A stretch of DNA of 25,563 nucleotides. Origin: CAZOHC01 sp964579845 (GTDB lineage: Bacteria > Patescibacteriota > Microgenomatia > Levybacterales > UBA12049). How positions within the stretch are numbered: position 1 is the first letter of the stretch; the number at the start of each line of letters is the position of its first letter. The notes beneath the pieces are model-generated. The model ran no database searches. It saw only the letters and a program-made list of their open reading frames with translations, and was not told where the DNA came from. The DNA lies in NCBI GenBank assembly GCA_964579845.1, contig CAZOHC010000016.1, forward strand, positions 1 to 25,563. The letters are read 5' to 3'. Below are positions 7,274-12,603 of the stretch, piece after piece. The position numbers were made by a program, and so were the translations under genes.

Positions 7274-7540
7274 TTACCACTCTTTCGACCACTTGCCATC
7301 AATGAGCATCTTTTTCTTCTTTTTACTCCAATCTTTAATTTGCCGTTCTCTCTGCCTTGCAATCATCAAGTCATCATGCACCTCATGATAGACAAGTTTT
7401 TTAAACCCATGCTTCATCGTGTACTTCGAGCCTAGTCGAGAACTATGTTGTTCCATTCTCTGTGGAATGCTCCAAGTACATCCTGTGTAGTAAGTACCAT
7501 CTAAGCACTCAATAATATACACATACCACTTCCACTGACC
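7274..7540 (-). CDS. GIY-YIG endonuclease domain protein (UPF0213-type)
   Basis: The 88-residue form starting at the ATG at 7540 begins MGQWKWYVYIIECLDGTYYTGCT, with YVYII and YTG as the GIY-YIG signature. It continues IPQRMEQHSS (the R-x3-H element) and ends with the KLVYHE, ARQRERQIKDWSKKKK and KWSK elements typical of the UPF0213 family. A longer start at 7576 adds 12 residues without recognisable content. These small single-domain nucleases are common in bacteria and poorly understood. Codons for SSRLGSKYT coincide with a copy of the palindromic repeat that surrounds the gene (7424-7443), so the repeat lies inside the reading frame without breaking it. No SD is apparent. Confidence 0.85.
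   Translation of the reverse strand, partial: GQWKWYVYIIECLDGTYYTGCTWSIPQRMEQHSSRLGSKYTMKHGFKKLVYHEVHDDLMIARQRERQIKDWSKKKKKMLIDGKWSKEW
7424..7443. repeat. Copy of the palindromic repeat inside the GIY-YIG gene
   Basis: CTTCGAGCCTAGTCGAGAAC differs from the flanking copies mainly by GCC for GCG. It lies in the coding sequence at a position where family members usually have a G-x-GSKYT-like segment. Confidence 0.7.
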
Positions 7541-7599
7541 CATATAATACGTTGAGTATACCCTTTTCTCATGCATTGCGATAAGTAGAAAAATATACT

Positions 7600-7711
7600 T
7601 ATTGTTCGAGGATCTAATCTATTGTTCGAGCGTAGCCAATTCAAACTAGGCGTAGTCGAGAACAAACATTATTTATAAACTTCTCGACTCGTTCTACTCG
7701 CTCGAATAATA
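7600..7711. repeat. Half copy, interrupted copy and inverted copy of the repeat
   Basis: A half copy (TATTGTTCGAG) lies at 7600-7610. A copy at 7620-7667 is split by 15 bp (CCAATTCAAACTAGG, 7636-7650) flanked by a direct CGTAG duplication (7631-7635 and 7651-7655). An opposite-orientation, altered copy spans 7681-7711 (TTCTCGACT...CGCTCGAATAATA). Confidence 0.7.
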
Positions 7712-7727
7712 TGGGAAGAGAGAATGT

Positions 7728-7747
7728 AAAAACCCCTCACCGGGGCT
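7728..7747 (-). terminator. Intrinsic terminator for the 8554-7892 genes
   Basis: Read on the - strand, CCCC-GGTGA-GGGG is followed by TTTTT (7732-7728). It lies downstream of the two - strand genes and is the most plausible end of their transcript. Confidence 0.65.
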
Positions 7748-7775
7748 ATTTCGTTCGATATTTTTCAAAAGATAA

Positions 7776-7888
7776 AAGGCCGGGGGCATCACCGGTCAGA
7801 ATCGTCCGCCTATCGGCGGATCCTTCCTCCCGTCCTCCGCCTTATGGCGGAGATAAAGTGCCTCCCGGCCTTGCCGCGCCTCACGCGG
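7776..7888. repeat. Multi-stem structured element with TCCGCC/GGCGGA hairpins
   Basis: An outer stem AAGGCCGGGGGCA (7776-7788) with TGCCTCCCGGCCTT (7859-7872) encloses two perfect hairpins, TCCGCC-TATC-GGCGGA (7805-7820) and TCCGCC-TTAT-GGCGGA (7836-7851). A third hairpin, CCGCG...CGCGG, follows at 7874-7888. The open frame across it (7711-7956) is repeat-derived and not a gene. It lies between the - strand gene end and its terminator, so it would be part of that mRNA's 3' end. Confidence 0.65.
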
Positions 7889-7891
7889 ATA

Positions 7892-8149
7892 TCACCAGTA
7901 GGATGTTACAGCAGGGGTTTCCCCTTCCCTGCGTTCTGCCAATACTGCTTCGATAGCAGTATGGAAGAGCTGTTTTTGCTCCTCTGTAAGGACCCAGTTC
8001 CCGTAAACATTGGCAAACTTTGCCATCTGCTTACCGAAATACGTGTCGTTCCGGGACATTGCATGTAGAATGTCCGTGGGGGTCTGTTGGGCGATAAACG
8101 CCCAGTCAAGATCCTCAGAAGTCGGAACTGACTTCGATGTATCGGACAT
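7892..8149 (-). CDS. Hypothetical 85-residue soluble protein
   Basis: I do not recognise this family. The start is well supported: AAGGAGG (8164-8158 on the - strand) stands 8 nt before the ATG at 8149. The protein has no signal peptide or membrane helix and looks helical: SEDLDWAFIAQQTPTDILHAMSRNDTYFGKQMAKFANVYGNWVLTEEQKQLFHTAIEAVLAERRE, ending TPAVTSYW. It follows the 8554-8171 gene by 21 nt, so the two form an operon ending at the terminator near 7728. The strong SD contrasts with most other genes in the window. Confidence 0.65.
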   Translation of the reverse strand: MSDTSKSVPTSEDLDWAFIAQQTPTDILHAMSRNDTYFGKQMAKFANVYGNWVLTEEQKQLFHTAIEAVLAERREGETPAVTSYW

Positions 8150-8170
8150 GATTCGAGCCTCCTTATCTTT

Positions 8171-8554
8171 CTAACGACCGACCGGAAAATCGAAAAGCTC
8201 CCGAAGATTCACTTCAGGGAGTGACAAGTTTCCGAAGCGTGCTTGCTCGCAGATTGCGAGGTATTCGGCAACAGCTTCACGCCGCAGTCGCTCAGACTTT
8301 TTATCTGAGCTGTCTTTCGTGCGTTTCAGAGTCTCTACCGCGGTCTCGAAATACGCAATGATGACGTCCCTCGAAGGTGCGCTCTCAAGAAAGCACCGCA
8401 TTTCAGCATGCCTTCCCATGTCTACCAAGACAAGAGAAGTCAGAACGGTGCAGTCCTCATGTGGATCGCCTGGAAGCATTGTTAAGCCAATATGTCGGCT
8501 CTCAACCCGCTCGGCATCGATCTCGTCATCGGTCATGAATCTCGCTTCAACCAC
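8171..8554 (-). CDS. Hypothetical 127-residue soluble protein, GTG start
   Basis: No family is recognised. AAGGAGG followed by AAAGTC and GTG at 8554 is an ideal ribosome binding site, so I start there; the longer open frame to 8584 would place the SD inside the coding sequence. The product is mixed alpha/beta in appearance (VEARFMTDDEIDAERVESRHIG, CTVLTSLVLVDMGRHAEMRCFLESA) with a basic helical middle (ETLKRTKDSSDKKSERLRREAVAEYLAICEQA). No signal peptide, membrane segment or metal motif is seen. It is the first gene of a two-gene operon with the 85-residue protein. A TATAAT box lies at 8617-8612 on the - strand without a good -35. Confidence 0.65.
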   Translation of the reverse strand: MVEARFMTDDEIDAERVESRHIGLTMLPGDPHEDCTVLTSLVLVDMGRHAEMRCFLESAPSRDVIIAYFETAVETLKRTKDSSDKKSERLRREAVAEYLAICEQARFGNLSLPEVNLRELFDFPVGR

Positions 8555-8704
8555 GACTTTCCTCCTTGGATGACTAACCAGCACCAGTCAACACTGACTG
8601 ACGACCTCCCAATTATAAGTTTGCATTACGACGCACGAGATAAGAGTTACGAATTCATAACTCATGTTTCAGATCTTATAACGAAAAGGCCGCCAGCCAG
8701 TAGA

Positions 8705-8765
8705 CTGTCATCCTAAAGCGAAGATGAAGAATCTCGAGATTCTTCACTATCGTTCAGAATGACAG
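8705..8765. repeat. Widespread CTGTCAT...ATGACAG palindromic repeat
   Basis: Outer arms CTGTCAT (8705-8711) and ATGACAG (8759-8765) enclose the perfect 20-bp palindrome GAAGAATCTCGAGATTCTTC (8726-8745). This matches a type of intergenic palindrome seen in many unrelated bacteria. It lies upstream of the 8554-7892 operon. Confidence 0.8.
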
Positions 8766-8799
8766 TGAAAGAGGTTCATTTCAAGGTACTAAACCGAAG

Positions 8800-8841
8800 A
8801 AAAACAGGTAGAACTGCCCATGTGCGGCATAGATATACCTG
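8800..8841 (-). terminator. Hairpin plus T-tract just after a promoter (attenuator or short RNA)
   Basis: On the - strand CAGGTA...TGCC-GCACATG-GGCA...TACCTG is followed by TTTTT (8804-8800). It starts only about 10 nt after the transcription start predicted from the promoter at 8856-8884, so most transcripts would be about 50 nt unless read-through occurs into the 8554 gene. Confidence 0.55.
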
Positions 8842-8855
8842 CTTTCACGACTTCT

Positions 8856-8884
8856 ATTATACCATAGGAGTAAAGATAATTCAA
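8856..8884 (-). promoter_or_regulatory. Promoter with extended -10 upstream of the 8554 operon
   Basis: Read on the - strand: TTGAAT (8884-8879), a 17-bp spacer, then TATAAT (8861-8856) preceded by TGG, an extended -10. It points towards the hypothetical two-gene operon but meets the hairpin terminator at 8841-8800 first. Confidence 0.6.
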
Positions 8885-8932
8885 TATTATAGGTTTATTT
8901 CTGAGGCTGATTTGTGAGGGTATGGGGTACTC

Positions 8933-8963
8933 AAAAAATAAGGCCGGTGAAGTATACCGGCCT
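8933..8963 (-). terminator. Strong intrinsic terminator of the cysteine-rich gene
   Basis: On the - strand AGGCCGGT-7-nt loop-ACCGGCCT is followed by TATTTTTT (8940-8933). A second nested hairpin lies just before it at 8964-9005 (ACGAAT/ATTCGT around GTCCCC/GGGGAC). Both lie downstream of the gene ending at 9075. Confidence 0.75.
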
Positions 8964-9074
8964 ACGAATAAGGGTGTCCCCGCATATATGGGGACATAAA
9001 TTCGTGGGCGGATCGAGCGATGCTCGTTACTTCCCGGCCCGAGCTCTACCTGAGCTCATCTATCTGGTCATCTC

Positions 9075-9827
9075 TTACCGCTTGTTGCGTCGGGCAACAC
9101 GGTTGTTACCCTTGGCGCGACTGCGGCTGCGGTTCTTCTTCCGCTTCTTCTTCGGCTTCGGTCCGCCACAGAAGCCGCGCTTGGGCTTCAGGTTGCCGCA
9201 GCAAACCCGCCCGGCCTTCTTCTTTCCGTGCTTCTTGATGCACTTCCTCGGCGGCCTGGGGTTCGCCCGACAGATGCCGTCCTGCCCATTCTGGCAGGGG
9301 CCATATTCGCCGCCACACGGACGACAGGTGTACCTGTCGTTCTTGCAATGGCAAGGACCATTCAGGTCACACGGCTGGAAGTACTCGCCGTCCGAGCACA
9401 CCACGGGAGGCTTGCAAGTACCGGACTGACAAGTCAGCCCGGGGCAGCAACCATCGTTGCTGTAGTTGCCGTCGCACGCCTTTCCCTGTGGGATGCAGAC
9501 CTGACAAGTACCGTTCACGCATGTCGCGTTATTGCAGCACTCGTCATTGTAGTTGCCATGGCAGGACGTACCCACAGACTTGCAGTCGCACTTACCGTAA
9601 GAGCCGCAATAGCCCGAACAGCAGTCCTCGTGCTTATCATACCCGTTGAAGCGACAAGTCACGCCATTGTAGAGGCACGTGCTACCGGCCAACGTCTCGT
9701 CAACGGAAACCTTGGTGGCAGCGACACCGCCGAAGATGACACCGAGAGCACCCTTCAGGATGCGCTTACGTGTCAGCTTTCGAGACCCGAAGACTCGGGT
9801 CAAGTCGTCGAATTTCGTGTGGTCCAT
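9075..9827 (-). CDS. Secreted cysteine-rich knottin-like protein with basic tail
   Basis: The 250-residue protein begins MDHTKFDDLTRVFGSRKLTRKRILKGALGVIFGG. The FDDLTR box and the basic, glycine-rich hydrophobic segment (15-37) resemble Tat-like N termini of cysteine-rich proteins common in Chloroflexota. Residues 51-205 hold 30 cysteines in repeated C-x6-C...CC-x3/4-C-x4-C patterns (CCSGYC, CCNNATCVNGTC, CCPGLTCQSGTC), as in inhibitor-cystine-knot/dickkopf-like folds. The last 50 residues are extremely basic (KPKKKRKKNRSRSRAKG). AAGGAGG lies 7 nt before the ATG. A strong - strand promoter lies about 560 nt upstream and a strong terminator lies downstream. A secreted, disulfide-rich, polyanion-binding role is inferred; the true function is unknown. 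It may be horizontally acquired. Confidence 0.7.
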   Translation of the reverse strand: MDHTKFDDLTRVFGSRKLTRKRILKGALGVIFGGVAATKVSVDETLAGSTCLYNGVTCRFNGYDKHEDCCSGYCGSYGKCDCKSVGTSCHGNYNDECCNNATCVNGTCQVCIPQGKACDGNYSNDGCCPGLTCQSGTCKPPVVCSDGEYFQPCDLNGPCHCKNDRYTCRPCGGEYGPCQNGQDGICRANPRPPRKCIKKHGKKKAGRVCCGNLKPKRGFCGGPKPKKKRKKNRSRSRAKGNNRVARRNKR

Positions 9828-10394
9828 GTGGACCCCTCCTTCTATTCCTATCCTGTCAACATTGACAGGTATCTATCCCCGCCGACTTGACGGGAATGAG
9901 AGAGCGGAAACGACGAAGTTGCCCTCCTTTCAGAGAACGAAAGCGTCGGGACGAAAACCACATAGGTGTCTCGACTAAAACGTATGACAAATGCCCGGTC
10001 ACACGACAGGACATATCCTCTATCACCCGTAATCCTAGGGATGATACAGGACTTACTTCCGGTAACACATTACCGAGAGTAAGCCCGGTACCACCAGCGG
10101 AAACGGGAGAACGAGCATGTCTTAGCCCCCTGTCATTCATCAATGCAGTGCAGAGAGTTCAGACGGATTCAGACACGGTACATGAGGCATACGGATTAAG
10201 AGTAAGTTGCCCGCCTTAATCAGCGGACATCGCAGAGAGATGACCTGAGTAGTAGTGACAAGTTACAAGCGACAAGTAATAAGAAAACAAATAATTCATA
10301 TCACGTATGGCCTTTTGCCTATCACTAAATACCCAAATAACTCCCTGCGAGGAATCTCAGTTTTCAAAGAACGAAAAATCTGAGGCAGTAGCGT
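9828..10394 (-). other. Long structured leader with boxA-like element
   Basis: No convincing gene fills this stretch. Read on the - strand from the promoter at 10424-10395 it contains a boxA-like GTTCTTTGAAAAC (10372-10360), a hairpin GATTAAG.../CTTAATC (10195-10221), a strong hairpin CTTACT-CGGTAA/TTACCG-AGTAAG (10052-10084), a second boxA-like GTTCTCTGAAA (9938-9928) and the perfect hairpin CCTGTCAA-CA-TTGACAGG (9852-9869, + strand reading) just before the SD of the cysteine-rich gene. A 5' UTR of about 560 nt, or a separate ncRNA plus a short leader, would fit. Confidence 0.5.
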
Positions 10395-10424
10395 ATTGTA
10401 CCACTCCATGACCCATCGAGTCAA
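10395..10424 (-). promoter_or_regulatory. Strong sigma70-type promoter
   Basis: On the - strand TTGACT (10424-10419), an 18-bp spacer and TACAAT (10400-10395). A boxA-like element follows about 23 nt downstream, an arrangement typical of rRNA operons, but no rRNA follows in this window. Confidence 0.65.
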
Positions 10425-10520
10425 CTATGGGCTCAAAAAGAATGTACGATATCTGCATATAAAATACAGTAGTATGCATTACAATCTTAATCAGCTGTCC
10501 ATAGTATCATGAAGAGGGCC

Positions 10521-10560
10521 AAAAAAATAACCCCGTTCTCACGAGAGAACCACGGTTATT
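10521..10560 (-). terminator. Strong intrinsic terminator
   Basis: On the - strand AATAACC-x2-GTGGTTCTC-TCGT-GAGAAC...GGTTATT forms a long hairpin followed by TTTTTTT (10527-10521). It would end a - strand transcript coming from the structured region and small gene at 10640-11428. Confidence 0.7.
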
Positions 10561-11233
10561 CGTTGCTTTGTTCTGATACTGAGTTGTTCCTTACATCCGA
10601 TGCCTATGAGGTGTCCCGGAAAAAATAGCTGTAAAGATAGACTTCACATTATTTCCGAAACGGAGCACTCGCCATCATAGTGCATGCATGTATCTATACC
10701 TGAGGCATAGAGAGTAACATGAAGACATTTTTTATATTCAGTAGATATCTGTGTATATATTTCATGAAAATGACCTGAGGTCTCACCTCCTTTCTTGCCA
10801 GCCATAGTTTTATCGAGGACTGGTATGATCCGCCACAACCAAACAAGGCGAATCTATTTTCCCAATAAAAACCCACGCCCGATTTTACAGGGCTGAGCTG
10901 TACGGTCGTACAATGTCTCATGCTGCATGAGAATAAGCCCGCCCAGGCGATCCCACAACAGACCCCGAAGACACCGAAGTCTATACGACAGTACTGGTCG
11001 GCCTCCCCTGTACTTTCTTTCGAAAATACAAGGGAGCCGCAGTATTCATCCGCTAAACGGTCTTTTTATTAAGCGTATGATGAATACTCTTAAGAGCTTC
11101 ATCTGTACGTAGAAGCGAGGGAAAGACTTCCCCTTCTCCCGCTCAAAAGTCTGAGACTTTTGGTAATCCGTCCTGAACGAATTACGACTACGATACGTTC
11201 CTCGCGCAACATTTTGCTATGCTGATTGTTGTT
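10561..11233 (-). ncRNA. Gene-free region with a dense run of hairpins, possible structured RNA
   Basis: No reliable gene is seen. Between 10877 and 11185 at least eight stems follow each other: GCCC/GGGC (10877-10893), TGTAC/GTACA (10899-10912), TCTCATG/CATGAGA (10916-10932), a long stem 11000-11038, AGTATTCATC/GATGAATACT (11041-11088), GCTTC/GAAGC (11096-11116), GGGAA/TTCCC (11119-11132), AAAAGTC/GACTTTT (11145-11161) and GTAATCCGT/ACGAATTAC (11163-11185). On the - strand the run ends in GGGCGTGGGTTTTTATT (10880-10864), a possible terminator. I looked for tmRNA, RNase P and SRP landmarks and did not find them. The strand is inferred from the T-tracts. Between 10644 and 10802 a 53-codon frame exists, with no good SD. 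Confidence 0.35.
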
Positions 11234-11428
11234 TTAGTTGCGCGGACGCTTTCTGACGTTATTTGTCCATTCAGCTAGATGCATACGGCACATCCCGTGA
11301 GAATAGACCTCACCGGATTTCAGAGAAATAAAGGTATGTTTGGGGCACCAGGCACAGACCTGGACGATTCTCGGGTGACGAGTACTTTTTTGTCTCGATT
11401 GCGGTGTAATTTTAATTAATTGACTCAT
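11234..11428 (-). CDS. Small putative zinc-binding protein (CxxC...CxxH)
   Basis: The 64-residue product contains VQVCAWCPKHTFISLKSGEVYSHGMCRMHLAEW. CAWC and CRMH form a possible four-ligand metal site, and CxWC...SHGxC resembles a short zinc-ribbon-like tail found in some bacterial signalling proteins. The N terminus is basic (KITPQSRQKSTRHPR). A - strand promoter (TTGACT-17-TTTACT, 11530-11502) lies about 75 nt upstream. There is no SD. Its stop lies within an inverted repeat (CGCGCAAC/GTTGCGCG, 11203-11244) that leads into the structured region. The family and role are not recognised with confidence. Confidence 0.55.
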   Translation of the reverse strand: MSQLIKITPQSRQKSTRHPRIVQVCAWCPKHTFISLKSGEVYSHGMCRMHLAEWTNNVRKRPRN

Positions 11429-11501
11429 AGGACAGTTGTTAGTACACTTAAGAAAGGCTGAGTTACTGACGGGTCTGATCGCCTACCACAAGTGTGTACT
11501 T

Positions 11502-11530
11502 AGTAAACCAGTTCCCCAAGTGCCAGTCAA
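11502..11530 (-). promoter_or_regulatory. Promoter for the small zinc-binding protein gene
   Basis: On the - strand TTGACT (11530-11525), a 17-bp spacer and TTTACT (11507-11502). It is divergent from the + strand promoter at 11554-11582. Confidence 0.5.
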
Positions 11531-11553
11531 TTTTTTTCACAAGACATTAACTA

Positions 11554-11582
11554 TTGCATAATGATGTATATGATTGTATAAA
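11554..11582 (+). promoter_or_regulatory. Promoter of the HTH-PIN pair
   Basis: TTGCAT (11554-11559), a 17-bp spacer and TATAAA (11577-11582). Transcription would start near 11589, about 110 nt before the HTH gene. The intervening leader is an imperfect inverted repeat. Confidence 0.6.
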
Positions 11583-11595
11583 TAAATCAGGTGAA

Positions 11596-11690
11596 AATTC
11601 GAAGCACGAAACTCGAAATACAAAACAAATTCTAAAATAAAAGTCTTCAAAACTGTTTCGGATTTCGAAATTTGATATTCGGATTTCTCC
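11596..11690. repeat. Imperfect inverted repeat of TTCGAAA-type words
   Basis: The left arm (about 11596-11632, ATTCGAAGCACGAAACTCG...) and the right arm (about 11653-11687, GTTTCGGATTTCGAAATTTG...) are inverted, with about 25 of 35 positions matching by eye. It lies in the 5' leader of the HTH gene and resembles the other word-repeat spacers in the window. Confidence 0.55.
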
Positions 11691-11701
11691 GCAGGAGCTT
11701 T

Positions 11702-11986
11702 ATGGAAAACTTTTTTAACGTTAAACAAGCAGCCTTTATTCTCAAAGTTCACCCGCTCACAATCAGACGGTATATAAAAGAAGGACGACTGAAAGCCGTC
11801 AAAGCAGCCGGCAATGTCAGGATCAGGGAGAAAGACCTTCAAGAATTTAATAAAGAGTTCACGCCAAAAGAAGCCCAGCCGAAGTCCCCGTTCCGGATCA
11901 AACCGACTGCATTCAAAACATTTAACCAGGACGACCCGTTACTCAGACTCAAAGGACGAGGAGCGAGTTTACACCTATCTGTATAG
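11702..11986 (+). CDS. HTH_17/excisionase-like DNA-binding protein, possible antitoxin
   Basis: The 94-residue product starts MENFFNVKQAAFILKVHPLTIRRYIKEGRLKAVKAAGNVRIREKDLQEFNKEF, a clear HTH_17/MerR-type winged helix at residues 4-50. A low-complexity linker (TPKEAQPKSP) and a conserved-looking C terminus (FNQDDPLLRLKGRGASLHLSV) follow, which could be the partner-binding segment. The open frame extends ten residues upstream, but the ATG at 11702 fits the domain start. It precedes a PIN-domain gene by 78 nt, the usual arrangement of an antitoxin-toxin pair. The fold is shared with the 6766-6981 gene, but the two are not close copies. Confidence 0.7.
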   Translation: MENFFNVKQAAFILKVHPLTIRRYIKEGRLKAVKAAGNVRIREKDLQEFNKEFTPKEAQPKSPFRIKPTAFKTFNQDDPLLRLKGRGASLHLSV

Positions 11987-11995
11987 TATCAGGGG

Positions 11996-12058
11996 TCACG
12001 TATAAAGAAGTAAGGGAATCTCTGCTTTATACTATATACGTTCCCCTTTATACTACGT
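11996..12058. repeat. Inverted repeat between HTH and PIN genes
   Basis: GTATAAAG...GGGAA (about 12000-12018) pairs with TTCCC-CTTTATAC (about 12041-12054), and TTTATACTA is also directly repeated. It may modulate expression of the downstream PIN gene or bind the HTH protein. Confidence 0.45.
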
Positions 12059-12064
12059 TTATCT

Positions 12065-12490
12065 ATGGCTTTAATTAGTAAAAAAGTATTTATCGAAGCA
12101 AGCATTCTGTGTGCGTTTGTCGACCGTGCACACCCCAAGCATGACCAGGCAGCTGCTTACTTCAGGTTTTTCGCTGAGGAGGAATATCTCGTCTTTACTG
12201 ACTATTATTCGCTGATGGAAGCGTACCTAATCATTTATAAAGAAATCAGCCCGTCACTTGCCAAAGACTTCATGCGGACGATGTCACTGAGTAATGTGAA
12301 TATACTCTATCCTGAAGAACAGGACAGTAAAGTAGCACTGAAAGCACTCGTTAATTACCAGTCAACGGATCTGACGTTTCCGAAGGCACTCAGTGCTGTT
12401 CTGGCACAGAAACGCGGTATCACGCAGATCTGCACCTTTGACTACCTCCATCCCCTCTTCGGCCAAGCCCTATTTTATTTACCGATCTGA
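12065..12490 (+). CDS. PIN-domain protein with altered active site
   Basis: The 141-residue protein has the PIN (VapC-like ribonuclease) layout: strand 1 KKVFIEASILCAFVDRAHPKHDQA, a helix with SLMEAYLII, then TFPKALSAVLAQKRGITQICTFDYLHPLFG at the end. PIN nucleases use four acidic residues. Here the first Asp is Glu11, Glu52 is present, the third Asp (normally in a DA motif) is Lys107 and the last is Asp126. Loss of the third acid suggests weak or no nuclease activity. It follows an HTH gene, like many toxin-antitoxin modules. No SD is visible before the ATG. Confidence 0.7.
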   Translation: MALISKKVFIEASILCAFVDRAHPKHDQAAAYFRFFAEEEYLVFTDYYSLMEAYLIIYKEISPSLAKDFMRTMSLSNVNILYPEEQDSKVALKALVNYQSTDLTFPKALSAVLAQKRGITQICTFDYLHPLFGQALFYLPI

Positions 12491-12603
12491 TCTTTCGTAT
12501 TTCGTCTCACGGTTTCGAAACTCGTTTCGGTCAAGAGAAACGTCCTTCGTCACCGACTCACGATACGAGCTTCGTGACCACTAACGCCTCACAAATATAA
12601 CGA
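12491..12603. repeat. Word-repeat hairpin downstream of PIN gene
   Basis: TTTCGTATTTCGTCTCACGG and CGTTTCGGTC face CGTCACCGAC and CACGATACGAGCTTCGTG, making an imperfect inverted repeat of TTTCG/CGAAA words. No gene is visible. Confidence 0.45.

Noticed and set aside
7151..7711. CRISPR array
   Set aside because: The repeats are irregularly spaced, partly inverted, and one lies in a gene; no regular spacers or cas genes.
7711..7956. 81-residue open frame on + strand
   Set aside because: It is made of repeat hairpins and the antisense of a better-supported gene; its composition is low-complexity.
8914..9890. Large + strand open frames over the cysteine-rich gene
   Set aside because: They are shadows of the - strand gene, which has SD, terminator and coherent cysteine spacing.
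9856..10143. 95-residue - strand open frame in the leader
   Set aside because: No SD of quality and no recognisable fold; it overlaps the strong hairpins and boxA-like element.
10644..10921. Small - strand frames (53-75 residues) near an AAAGGAGGTGA sequence
   Set aside because: The perfect SD-like sequence stands about 20 nt from the next ATG, and the 53-codon frame has no SD of its own; noted but not called.
10870..11230. tmRNA, RNase P RNA or SRP RNA
   Set aside because: I found no tRNA-like ends or tag frame, no GAGGAAAGTCC/ACAGAA core and no GGTCAGG/GGAAG SRP core. GAGGGAAAGAC at 11117-11127 is only superficially similar to RNase P.
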